From NCBI RefSeq assembly GCF_041415945.1, contig NZ_JBGCUS010000001.1, forward strand, positions 3,596,001-3,660,000: DNA of 64,000 nt. The letters run 5' to 3'. The first letter of the stretch is position 1. Every line of letters begins with the position of its first letter. This document shows, piece after piece, positions 53,565-61,752 of this stretch. Source of the DNA: Ancylobacter sp. IITR112 (GTDB taxonomy: Bacteria; Pseudomonadota; Alphaproteobacteria; Rhizobiales; Xanthobacteraceae). Under the pieces are notes generated by a model, which made no database searches, had not been told where the DNA came from, and saw only the letters and a list, made by a program, of their open reading frames with translations. A program made the position numbers and the translations under genes.

Positions 53565-55376
53565 CTAGGCCCCGACTTGCTGCGCCTGCAGCGCCCCGAG
53601 GCTTCCCGTCGGGAACGCCTCCTCCGGCGTCGCGCACAGGCCCCGGCGGGTTAGCCATCGACCGAGCGCCGGCTCGGCGGTGAGCACCGCGAAGGGCACG
53701 GCGGCGAGCAGCGCCACCAGCATGGGCAGCGCCCAAGGCAGCGCACCCGGCGCGAAGCCGGCGAGCAGCGCCGCCAGCGCGGCACCGAACAGGAATTGCG
53801 GCCACAGGCCGGCGAGAGCGGTGCGCCAGGACAGCCGTTCGGCATCGCGCGCCTGCGCCTCCCACGTCACCGTGCGGCCGAACAAGAGGCCGAGCATGAA
53901 AAGCGCGATGCGGAAGGCCACCACCGGCCCCAGCAGAACCGAAAACACGAATTCCGCCAGCGCGCCGCCTACCAGCCGGCCGGTTCCGCCATAACGCTGC
54001 CGCTCGCCGGCGCGCAGCACCACGTCGAGCAGGCCGGCGATCTTGGGCGCGAGGCTCATCGCGAACATGGCGGCGAACAGGGTCAGGCCGAGAGCGGCGG
54101 GAAAGGGGGCGTCCGTCGTTTCCGTGTCGAATACTTTCAGCGCCGCCACGGCGACGAACGCCATCCAGGCGACGGCGCCGAGATACATCAGCATCGCCCA
54201 GGCAATCTGGAAACGGCTCATCGGCTTGAGGCCAGGCAGGGTGAGCAGGCGCCAATACTGCATGTTGCCCTGGCACCAGCGCAGATCGCGGCGGGTGAAT
54301 TCGGTCAGATGCGGCGGGTTTTCCTCGTAGCTGTCCATCTCTTCCGGCAGTACCCGCACCTCATAGCCGGCGCGGCGCATCAGCACGGCTTCGATCTGGT
54401 CGTGGGAGAGAATGGGACCGGCGAGCGGGCCCTTGCCGGGCAGGTTCGGGAGGCGGCAGTGCGCCTTGAACGGGGCGATGCGGATGACGGCGTTGTGCCC
54501 CCAATAGGGACCGCAATCACCCGCCCACCATGAGGCGCCCATCGTGTAGGAGCGCATGCCGTGGCGCATGCCGAACTGGAAGATGCGGGCGAAGGGCGAG
54601 GGCGACGGCAGGCCGACCACCAGGCTCTGGAGAATGCCAAGCTGTTGATTGGCCTGCATGATCCGCACGAGGCGCAACGTCGCCCCGGCACCGAGGAAGC
54701 TGTCGGCGTCGAGCGTGATCATGTAGTCGTAGTCATCCCCCCAGCGGTCAAGGAAATCGCGTATATTACCGGCCTTGAAGCCTTCATTGCTGGTGCGGCG
54801 GCGGTAGTGAAGCGATGACGTTCCGCCGCTCTCCGCCCGCCAGGCGGCGAATAATCGCTCCTCTTCCGTCGCTATTTCCGGCTGATTTGTGTCAGACAAC
54901 ACGAACCACGCGAAGGCGTCTCCCGGATGAATTTGCGAAAGCTCGCCCTGCATGGCCCGCAGGCGGGCGAAAGCGCGGGCGGGATCTTCGTTGCGCAGCG
55001 TCATCACCATCGCGGTGCGGGCGGTGATCGGCGCGTCATCCGTGGCGCGGACGGCATAGGGATAGACGGAGCGGCGCGCGTCGCCGGGCCCGTGCAACAG
55101 CCATAAGCCGATGATGGCGTTCCAGAATCCGAGGATGGTCCAGGGCGTCGAGATACAGAAGGCGACGAGCAGCAGCCCGTCCAGCACGGTGATGCCGCCA
55201 TGACCGATGAGGTGGATGAAAAGGCCGATGAGACCGAAATAGGTCACGCCGATCAGCGTGAACACCAGCGCCCGGCGCCGGGCCAGTTCCCGCACCGTCT
55301 GCACGCCGGTGGGGGTGAGCCGCGCGCGCTCACCAAGCGTGAAGCGTCCTTCGGCGATGTTCTCGTCCACACTCAT
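53565..55376 (-). CDS. mdoH: Glucans biosynthesis glucosyltransferase H
   Basis: Inner-membrane GT2 enzyme that polymerises and exports osmoregulated periplasmic glucan, 603 residues. It has two N-terminal helices and four or more C-terminal helices. The GT core shows TLDADSFLG (DxD), SHDQIEAVLMRRAGYEV and RRDLRWCQGN, the OpgH form of the QxxRW motif. It is shorter than E. coli OpgH (about 850) by its N-terminal cytoplasmic domain. No opgG is next to it. Diverges from the pterin-like cluster. Confidence 0.94.
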   Translation of the reverse strand: MSVDENIAEGRFTLGERARLTPTGVQTVRELARRRALVFTLIGVTYFGLIGLFIHLIGHGGITVLDGLLLVAFCISTPWTILGFWNAIIGLWLLHGPGDARRSVYPYAVRATDDAPITARTAMVMTLRNEDPARAFARLRAMQGELSQIHPGDAFAWFVLSDTNQPEIATEEERLFAAWRAESGGTSSLHYRRRTSNEGFKAGNIRDFLDRWGDDYDYMITLDADSFLGAGATLRLVRIMQANQQLGILQSLVVGLPSPSPFARIFQFGMRHGMRSYTMGASWWAGDCGPYWGHNAVIRIAPFKAHCRLPNLPGKGPLAGPILSHDQIEAVLMRRAGYEVRVLPEEMDSYEENPPHLTEFTRRDLRWCQGNMQYWRLLTLPGLKPMSRFQIAWAMLMYLGAVAWMAFVAVAALKVFDTETTDAPFPAALGLTLFAAMFAMSLAPKIAGLLDVVLRAGERQRYGGTGRLVGGALAEFVFSVLLGPVVAFRIALFMLGLLFGRTVTWEAQARDAERLSWRTALAGLWPQFLFGAALAALLAGFAPGALPWALPMLVALLAAVPFAVLTAEPALGRWLTRRGLCATPEEAFPTGSLGALQAQQVGA

Positions 55377-55531
55377 GCGGGTCCCCGGATCGGCGCTGGC
55401 GAGCGGCCACCATGGTCGCGCTCCGCAGGCTTGTACGCGCCCCGTGGCGGGTGGTTCACGCGCTTTTGGGGATCTAACCGGACCGTGATGCTGTTATGCA
55501 CGCGGAAAGAGCGGCAGGGGTGGCATCCGCG

Positions 55532-56533
55532 ATGGACGACAGATCGGAGATGAGCCGGCAACTCTGGTGCGCCGGCCCGGGCCGCTACGAGCTGCGGCGC
55601 GCCCCGCTGCCCGCGCGGGCGGGCGACAGCGACGACGCGGGCGAAACGCTGACCATACGCGCCCTCGTCTCGGCGGTGAGCCGGGGCACGGAGCGGCTGG
55701 TGCTGGACGGCGCGGTGCCGGCGGGCGAGCGGGGGCGCATGCGGGCGCCGTTCCAGAATGGGGATTTCCCCTTCCCCGTCCACTATGGCTATCAGAGCGT
55801 CGGCGTTGTCGAGGACGGGCCGGCGGACTGGATCGGCCGCACCATCTTCGCGCTCTTTCCGCATCAGGACCGCTACCGTCTCCCGCTCGCGGCGGCGATG
55901 CCGGTGCCGGAGGGCCTGCCGCCCGCGCGGGCGGCCCTCGCCGCGAATATGGAGACCGCGCTCAACGCGGTGTGGGATTCCGGCGCCGGGCCGGGCGACC
56001 GCATCACCATTGTCGGCGGCGGGGTGGTCGGGCTGCTGCTTACCGCGCTTACCGCACGGCTTCCCGGCGCCGAGGTGACGCTGGTGGATGTGAACCCGGC
56101 GCGCGAAGGGCTGGCGCGCGCCTTCGGCGCGGCCTTCGCCATGCCGGACGCCATCGGCGACGATGCCGACCTCGTCTTCCACACCAGCGCCAGCGCCGCC
56201 GGCCTCGCCACCGCGCTTTCGGCGGCGGCGTTCGAGGCGAAGGTGGTGGAGGTGAGCTGGTTTGGCGGCCACGCCCCCGCCGTGCCGCTGGGCGAGGCCT
56301 TTCACAGCCGGCGGCTGCAACTGATCGGCTCGCAGGTCGGCTGCGTATCTCCTTCACGGCGGCCGCGCTGGCCGCATGCGCGCCGGCTGGCCAAGGCTCT
56401 CGCTTTGCTCGACGATGCGCGGCTCGACCAATTGGTCAGTCATGTCGTCGCCTTTGACGAGGCGCCGCACCGGCTGCCGCCACTTCTGACCGGGGGCGAG
56501 GACGCGCTGGCGATCCTGCTCGATTACCGATGA
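55532..56533 (+). CDS. Alcohol-dehydrogenase-like (MDR) oxidoreductase, pterin-cluster gene
   Basis: MDR-fold protein, 333 residues from the ATG at 55532 (alternatives at 55496 and 55550). The cofactor site is ITIVGGGVVGLLLTALTA followed by DVNPAREGLARAFGA. HYGYQSVGVVEDGPADWIG is the usual substrate-loop region. The structural zinc cysteine cluster and the common GHE catalytic-zinc block are missing, so it may be a zinc-free member. It is the first gene of an operon whose next start lies in its stop region. Context suggests it reduces a pterin or sugar intermediate. Confidence 0.87.
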   Translation: MDDRSEMSRQLWCAGPGRYELRRAPLPARAGDSDDAGETLTIRALVSAVSRGTERLVLDGAVPAGERGRMRAPFQNGDFPFPVHYGYQSVGVVEDGPADWIGRTIFALFPHQDRYRLPLAAAMPVPEGLPPARAALAANMETALNAVWDSGAGPGDRITIVGGGVVGLLLTALTARLPGAEVTLVDVNPAREGLARAFGAAFAMPDAIGDDADLVFHTSASAAGLATALSAAAFEAKVVEVSWFGGHAPAVPLGEAFHSRRLQLIGSQVGCVSPSRRPRWPHARRLAKALALLDDARLDQLVSHVVAFDEAPHRLPPLLTGGEDALAILLDYR

Positions 56534-56541
56534 GGGATGCC

Positions 56542-56943
56542 ATGTACTGTGTCGAAGTCCGCGATCGCATCATGATCGCCCATTCGCTGCCCGACCCGTT
56601 CTTCGGCCCGGCGCAGGGCCTGCACGGCGCGACCTTCGTGGTCGATGTCGCCTTCTTCCGCGCCGAACTGACGGCGACGCAGGTGGTGGTGGATATCGGC
56701 GCCGCGCTCGACGTGTTGAAGGCGACGCTGGCGCCGCTCGCCTATCAGAATCTCGACACGCTGCCTCAGTTTGCCGGCAAACTCACAACGACCGAATTTC
56801 TCGCCCGCTATATTTTCGACGCCATCGCCGCCGCCGCGCGGAGCGGCGCGCTGGGAGAGGACGGGCACGGGCTGGCAAAGATCAAGGTGACGCTGCACGA
56901 GACCGACCTCGCCCGCGCCAGCTTCGAAGCTGGCCTCGGCTGA
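56542..56943 (+). CDS. PTPS/QueD-fold protein lacking key catalytic residues
   Basis: 133 residues; start at the ATG at 56542, after GAGGG. The fold of 6-pyruvoyl-tetrahydropterin/6-carboxy-tetrahydropterin synthases is recognisable. Zinc ligand His14 (IAHSL) is kept, and Glu120 (LHETDLARASF) fits the pterin-anchoring Glu. But the CxxxHGH block reads AQGLHGATF: the catalytic Cys is Ala24, and the second zinc His is Ala30 after His28. The usual LDH is LDT (Asp72, Thr73). It either has a different reaction or binds without catalysis. It sits between the dehydrogenase and glycosyltransferase. Confidence 0.85.
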   Translation: MYCVEVRDRIMIAHSLPDPFFGPAQGLHGATFVVDVAFFRAELTATQVVVDIGAALDVLKATLAPLAYQNLDTLPQFAGKLTTTEFLARYIFDAIAAAARSGALGEDGHGLAKIKVTLHETDLARASFEAGLG

Positions 56944-56952
56944 GGCGGCGGC

Positions 56953-57999
56953 GTGGACGCTTTCACCTTCGCCATTCCCGGTGATCTGAGCCTGCCGACG
57001 GGCGGCTATGCCTATGACCGCCGGGTGATCGAGGAGGCGCCCGGCGCCGGCGGGATGCTGACCCCGCTCGCCCTGCCGCCCGGCTTCCCCTTTCCCACCG
57101 GCGCGGAACTGGAGGCGAGCGCGCAGGCGCTCGCCGCCCTGCCGCCCGGCCAGAAGGTGCTGATCGACGGGCTCGCCTTCGGCGCGCTGCCGGTGGACCT
57201 GCTGCAGGCGCTGGGGCGGCCGCTGGCGGCGTTGGTGCACCATCCGCTGGCACTGGAAAGCGGGCTCGGCGAGGGGCAGCGGGCGGCGCTGTTCGCCAGT
57301 GAAAAGGCGGCGCTGGCCCAGGCGCAGGCGGTGATCGCCACCAGCCCCGCGACCGCGCGGCGGCTGGTGCAGGATTACGGCGTGCCGCCGGGGCGGCTCT
57401 GCGTCGCCCTGCCGGGCACCGACCCCGCCCCCCGGGCCCGTGGCAGCGGGCAGCCGCCGCGTCTGCTGGCGGTGGGCGCGGTGATTCCGCGCAAGGCGCA
57501 TGGCGTGCTGGTGGAGGCGCTGGCGCGGCTGACCGATCTCGCCTGGGACTGCCGCATCGTCGGCGCCACCGACCGCGATCCCGCGGAGACCGCGCGTGTT
57601 TCCGGGCTGATCGACACCCATGGCCTTGGCGACCGCATCCGGCTCACCGGGGCGCTGGCGCCGGAACTCCTCGCGGAGGTATTCGACGACGCCGATCTGT
57701 TCGTCACCGCCTCGCTGTTCGAGGGCTATGGCATGGGGTTGACGGAAGCGCTGGCGCGCGGCCTGCCGCTTGTCGCCACCCGCGCCGGGGCCATTCCCGA
57801 CACCGTGCCGGCGGAGACCGCCCTGCTGGTGGAACCGGGCGACGCGGCAGGCCTCGCGCAAGCGCTGCGCGATCTGATCGCGGCGCCGCACACCCGCGCG
57901 CGCCTCGCGCAAGCGGCGTGGCGCCATGGCCAGAACCTGCCGAGCTGGACCCAGACCGCGGCGACGGTGCTCGCCGCCCTGAAGGAGATGCCCCGATGA
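56953..57999 (+). CDS. Glycosyltransferase family 4 (GT-B fold)
   Basis: Retaining sugar transferase, 348 residues, GTG start at 56953 after GAGGCGG. The N-terminal domain opens FTFAIPGDLSLPTGGYAYDR, and VHHPLALE lies near residue 97. The C-terminal nucleotide-sugar domain has RLLAVGAVIPRKAHGVLVEAL and the ExxxxxxxE pattern EGYGMGLTEALARGLP. No membrane helix is seen, so it acts in the cytoplasm. Its stop overlaps the methyltransferase start. In this setting the acceptor is probably a pterin or pterin-like product. Confidence 0.9.
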   Translation: MDAFTFAIPGDLSLPTGGYAYDRRVIEEAPGAGGMLTPLALPPGFPFPTGAELEASAQALAALPPGQKVLIDGLAFGALPVDLLQALGRPLAALVHHPLALESGLGEGQRAALFASEKAALAQAQAVIATSPATARRLVQDYGVPPGRLCVALPGTDPAPRARGSGQPPRLLAVGAVIPRKAHGVLVEALARLTDLAWDCRIVGATDRDPAETARVSGLIDTHGLGDRIRLTGALAPELLAEVFDDADLFVTASLFEGYGMGLTEALARGLPLVATRAGAIPDTVPAETALLVEPGDAAGLAQALRDLIAAPHTRARLAQAAWRHGQNLPSWTQTAATVLAALKEMPR

Positions 58000-58832
58000 G
58001 CGGCTTTGCTGCCGACTGGCTGGCCCTGCGCGAGCCGGTGGACCATGCCTCCCGCAACCCGGCGCTGCTGGCGCGGGTGAAGGCGCATTTCGCCGGGCGT
58101 GACGCGCTCACCATTGTCGATCTCGGCTGTGGCACCGGCTCCAATCTTCGCGGCCTCGCCGCCGACCTGCCGCCCCGCCAGCACTGGCACCTGATCGACG
58201 GCGACAGGCTGCTGCTGGACCGGGCGCGCGCGGCCCTGGCCTCCTGGGCCGATCGGGCGGAAAGGGCGGGCGAGCGGCTCGTGCTGCACCGGGACGGGCG
58301 GGTGATCGAGGTGAGCTTCGAACAGGCCGACCTGACCCGCCGCAGCCTCGACTTCGCCGCGCTCGGCGCCGAGCTGGTGACCGCCGCCGCGCTGTTCGAC
58401 CTCGTCTCCGAGGACTGGCTGGAACGCCTTGTCGCCGGCCTCGCCGCGCGCCGCCTGCCGCTCTATGCCGTGCTCAACTATGATGGCGAGGCCGAATGGT
58501 CGCCCGCCGAGCCGCTGGACGGCCGGGTGATCGCCGCCTTCAACCGCCACCAGCGCGGCGACAAGGGCTTCGGGCCGGCGCTCGGGCCGGCCGCCAGCGA
58601 GGCGCTGGCCCAACTGCTGCGCCAGCATGGCTACCGCTATGGCTCGCTCACCAGCCCGTGGGTGCTCGGCCCTGGCGAGGCGGCGCTGATCGGCGCCCTC
58701 ACCGATGGCTTCGCGCAGGCGGCGGGCGCGATCGAGCCGGAGCGGCGGGCGGACTTCGCCGCCTGGGCGCGCGCGCAGGCCGCGGCGCAGACGGTGCGGA
58801 TCGGCCATCGCGATGTGTTCGGCCACCTCTGA
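57996..58832 (+). CDS. Class I SAM-dependent methyltransferase
   Basis: 278 residues from the ATG at 57996 with GAAGGAG upstream. SAM site LTIVDLGCGTGSNLRGLA at about 45-62, followed by HLIDGDRLLLDRAR. The substrate part is helical. Last gene of the four-gene operon, converging on cytochrome b561 with an 18-base gap. It may methylate the pterin or its sugar. Substrate is inferred from context. Confidence 0.9.
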   Translation: MSGFAADWLALREPVDHASRNPALLARVKAHFAGRDALTIVDLGCGTGSNLRGLAADLPPRQHWHLIDGDRLLLDRARAALASWADRAERAGERLVLHRDGRVIEVSFEQADLTRRSLDFAALGAELVTAAALFDLVSEDWLERLVAGLAARRLPLYAVLNYDGEAEWSPAEPLDGRVIAAFNRHQRGDKGFGPALGPAASEALAQLLRQHGYRYGSLTSPWVLGPGEAALIGALTDGFAQAAGAIEPERRADFAAWARAQAAAQTVRIGHRDVFGHL

Positions 58833-58850
58833 GGCGGCGCGGGCGCCGGC

Positions 58851-59420
58851 TCAGACCGGGGGCCACATCCGCGCCATCACCCCGTCGCGCTTGATCAGAC
58901 GGTGATAGAGCGCGGCAGCGATATGAGCGAGCGCCAGCACGCCGAGAAGCTGCGCCAGCAGGCCGTGCAGGCCGAGAATCCGCTTGGCCAGCGCCTCGTC
59001 GGGCGCCAGCAGCGCCGGCAGATCGAACAGGCCGAACACGTTGAGCGCGGGATAGGCCGAGACCCCGGCCCAGCCGAGCAGCGGCACGACAAGCAGCAAC
59101 AGATACAGCGCGGCATGCACGAGGCTTGAGACCACCCGCTCGAACGGGGTGAGCGGTTCCGCCCGCGCCGGCTCGCCCCGGCGCAGCCGCACCAGCACCC
59201 GCAGCACCACCAGCCACAGCACCAGAAAGCCGACGAATTTGTGCAGGCTGTAGAGCGAGCCGGTCAGCGCGTCGAAGCCGGTCGCTTCCCCGCGCGCCAC
59301 CATATAGAGCCCGAGCGGGATGAGACCGATGACGAGGAGCGCGACCACAAAGTGCAGCAGACGGGCGGTGGGTGCGTAGCGATAGCGGGCCGCCAGCACG
59401 TTCCGATCAGACGCCGACAT
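58851..59420 (-). CDS. Cytochrome b561 family diheme membrane protein
   Basis: 189 residues from the ATG at 59420. Four helices with paired heme His: LLHFVVALLVIGLIPLGLY (first), HKFVGFLVLWLVVLRVLVRL, SSLVHAALYLLLLVVPLLG and GLHGLLAQLLGVLALAHIAAALYHRLI, split here by residue number. It overlaps the RibD-like gene by 14 bases and would pass electrons to or from the quinone pool. Its place inside a pterin-type cluster may mean redox of the pterin in the membrane, or only chance adjacency. Confidence 0.9.
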   Translation of the reverse strand: MSASDRNVLAARYRYAPTARLLHFVVALLVIGLIPLGLYMVARGEATGFDALTGSLYSLHKFVGFLVLWLVVLRVLVRLRRGEPARAEPLTPFERVVSSLVHAALYLLLLVVPLLGWAGVSAYPALNVFGLFDLPALLAPDEALAKRILGLHGLLAQLLGVLALAHIAAALYHRLIKRDGVMARMWPPV

Positions 59421-60132
59421 CCGTCTCTCCCTCGCCGGTTCCGCGCAGGTCACAGTCGCAGAGAATATTGCCATCGTCGAGCAGATAGGTATCGACGCGC
59501 GGCCGCAGCGCGCCGTCCAGCCCGTCGATCGGCCGCAAGGCGAGGCCCGGCCGGCCGGAGCCGAGAATGATCGGCGCGACGCAGACATGCAGCCGGTCCA
59601 CCTGCCCGGCGTCGATGAAGCGCGAGACGGTGGAGGCGCCGCCCTCCACCAGAATGCGGCGATGGCCGCGCGCCGCCAGCGCGGCGATGAGCTTAGCCGG
59701 CTCGAAGATATCGGGCTCATCCTGCGCGCCGATCCGCTCGACCGCCTCCGGCCAGCCGGCGTCATTATGGGTGAACACGATTCTGTGACAGCCGTCCGGC
59801 GCGAGCCATTTGGCGTCGCGCGGCGAGCGGCCGGTGCGGTCGATCACCGCCCGCGCCGGGCTGCGCCCCGGCACCCGGCGGGTGGTCAGGCGGGGGTTGT
59901 CCGCCACCACCGTGCCGACGCCGACCACCACCACATCCACCAGAGCGCGCAGCCGGTGGAGATGGTCGAGCCCACACAGGCCGTTGATATCGCGTGATTT
60001 TCCCGTCGGCGTGGCAATCCGGCCGTCGAGCGACTGGCCGAGCTGGGCGACGACATAGGGCGTGGCGCGCGGCCGCAGCAGCGGCTCATAGAGCGCGGCC
60101 AGCGGGTCGGTCGGTAGCTCACGACGATTCAC
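59407..60132 (-). CDS. RibD C-terminal-domain reductase, stand-alone
   Basis: NADPH-dependent pyrimidine/pterin reductase of the RibD-C/DHFR fold, 241 residues from the GTG at 60132 (GGGGG upstream; a GTG at 60165 lacks a site). PYVVAQLGQSLDGRIA opens the domain; VDVVVVGVGTVVADNPRLT and RRILVEGGASTVSRFIDAG are diagnostic. The N-terminal zinc deaminase of normal RibD is absent. It is divergent from ribA-like gene. It probably reduces an intermediate of the GTP-derived pathway of this cluster, or of riboflavin. Confidence 0.9.
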   Translation of the reverse strand: MNRRELPTDPLAALYEPLLRPRATPYVVAQLGQSLDGRIATPTGKSRDINGLCGLDHLHRLRALVDVVVVGVGTVVADNPRLTTRRVPGRSPARAVIDRTGRSPRDAKWLAPDGCHRIVFTHNDAGWPEAVERIGAQDEPDIFEPAKLIAALAARGHRRILVEGGASTVSRFIDAGQVDRLHVCVAPIILGSGRPGLALRPIDGLDGALRPRVDTYLLDDGNILCDCDLRGTGEGETDVGV

Positions 60133-60265
60133 GTAAAGGCCCCCCGCTGCTTGCTGTTCGCGCACTGAACGATGAGAGGCCGGCGGCGTTGCTGGTCCGT
60201 TGGCGCCCTACATCCGTAGCTACTACGTGCAACTCACGGAAATGGTGCAGCGGGAGAAAATTCAA

Positions 60266-61435
60266 ATGAGCAGCAGCGCGACGACCGCCGGCACGATGAC
60301 GAGCCTGTTCGGCGACACCTCCCTCACCGAGGCGGAGCGCGCCATCGCCGAGATGCGCGCCGGGCGTCCGGTGGTCATCGCGCAGGCCGGGCGGCTGTTT
60401 CTGGCGGCGAGCGCGGAATATGCCGATGCCGGCCGGCTGGCGGCGCTGGACGAGTTGACCGGCGGCACGCTGCAACTGGTGCTGACCCCGGCGCGGCTGC
60501 GCGCCCTCGGCCGGCCGGAATGGAGCGAGCCGATGGCGCTGCCGGCCGCCGGGCTCGGCAGTGCGCGGATCGAGGCGCTGAGCGCGCGCCAGGCGAGCGG
60601 CGAGGAGGCGAGGACACGCGCCGGCACCGCCCTGCCGGACGAACTGGCGGCCCCGCACGCGGCCGGCGCGGCGGCGCTGCAGCTCGCCACGCTGGCGCTG
60701 ATGCTGCCAGCGGTGCTGGTCGGCCCGCTCGCCCCGGCGGCGCTGACCCTGCCGGCGCTGACCGTGCGCGCCGAGGCGATCACCCGCTATGGCGAAGACC
60801 GCGCCACCCATGTCGAGATCGTCTCGCGCGCGCCTGTGCCGCTGCTCACCGCGCGCAATTGCGAATTCGTCGTGTTCCGCGGCGGCGAGGGCCTGCGTGA
60901 ACAGGTGGCGGTGGTGGTGGGCGCGCCGGACCCGGCGCGGCCGGTGCTGGTGCGGCTGCATTCCGCCTGCCTGACCGGCGACCTGTTCGGCTCGCTGCGC
61001 TGCGACTGCGGCGACCAGTTGCGCACCACGGTGGCGACCATGGCGCAGGCCGGCGGCGGGGTGCTGCTCTATCTCGACCAGGAAGGACGGGGCAACGGCA
61101 TCGCCAACAAGATGCGCGCCTACCGGCTGCAGAGCGACGGGCTCGACACCTATGAGGCGGACGAGACGCTCGGCTTCGATCTCGACGCCCGCCGCTTCGA
61201 CTTCGCCGCCGCCATGCTGCGCCAGCTTGGCTATGAGCGCGTGGTGCTGATGACCAACAACCCCGAAAAGATCGCCGCGCTCACCCGCGCCGGGCTGCAG
61301 GTTTCCGGTGTCGAGCGGCTCTATGGGCGGCGCGGGGCGGACAATATCCGCTATCTCGCCGCCAAGCGCGACCGCGCCGGACATTTCCTCGATCTCGACG
61401 CGCTCGACCATCACGCCCCCGCCTCCTGCGGCTGA
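60266..61435 (+). CDS. ribA: GTP cyclohydrolase II with degenerate N-terminal DHBP-synthase-like domain
   Basis: 389 residues; ATG at 60266 after GGGAG. The C-terminal domain has LHSACLTGDLFGSLRCDCGDQ with the three zinc cysteines (C-x10-C-x-C), YLDQEGRGNGIANKMRAYRL, and MTNNPEKIAAL. The N-terminal 180 residues look like a decayed RibB domain (LTEAERAIAEMRAGRPVVIA) without the acidic catalytic set DDEDRENEGD. It opens the imidazole ring of GTP. Cluster context suggests a dedicated pathway in addition to riboflavin. A T-rich terminator follows. Confidence 0.93.
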   Translation: MSSSATTAGTMTSLFGDTSLTEAERAIAEMRAGRPVVIAQAGRLFLAASAEYADAGRLAALDELTGGTLQLVLTPARLRALGRPEWSEPMALPAAGLGSARIEALSARQASGEEARTRAGTALPDELAAPHAAGAAALQLATLALMLPAVLVGPLAPAALTLPALTVRAEAITRYGEDRATHVEIVSRAPVPLLTARNCEFVVFRGGEGLREQVAVVVGAPDPARPVLVRLHSACLTGDLFGSLRCDCGDQLRTTVATMAQAGGGVLLYLDQEGRGNGIANKMRAYRLQSDGLDTYEADETLGFDLDARRFDFAAAMLRQLGYERVVLMTNNPEKIAALTRAGLQVSGVERLYGRRGADNIRYLAAKRDRAGHFLDLDALDHHAPASCG

Positions 61436-61485
61436 GGCGGACTCTCCCCGTTCCCCAGGGTCTTCCTGCCGGAAGGCCCTCCTTT

Positions 61486-61517
61486 GACCCCGGCGCCCCC
61501 GCGCCGGGGTCTTTTTT
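61486..61517 (+). terminator. Rho-independent terminator after ribA-like gene
   Basis: GACCCCGGCGC, CCCC loop, GCGCCGGGGTC, then T6. Fifty bases after the stop codon. A textbook terminator. Confidence 0.93.
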
Positions 61518-61752
61518 ATGGCCGGCCTGTCCCAGGTCGAGCGCCCTGCTTCGCCCATGTCGAACCCCGCACGGCGCCGCTACTCGCCCGCTCCGCTCCG
61601 CGCCCGCCGGCCGGGCCGAGGAACGACGCGCCTGATCGCGCGCCTGAGCCAAGGCGACGCATCCCGCGCCAAAGGGAGCCGCGCCGCCCGCCCCTGACAC
61701 ATCGCCGGGAGACCGCCCGTCAGAGGCGGCCCCGCATCCCTGGGAGGAAACC

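Noticed and set aside
56542..56943. Ordinary QueD for queuosine synthesis
   Set aside because: Catalytic Cys and a zinc His are missing and no queC, queE or queF is nearby.
60190..60245. Operator from the CGTAGCTACTACG palindrome before the ribA-like gene
   Set aside because: Five-bp arms are too short to trust without other copies, though it may deserve a motif search.
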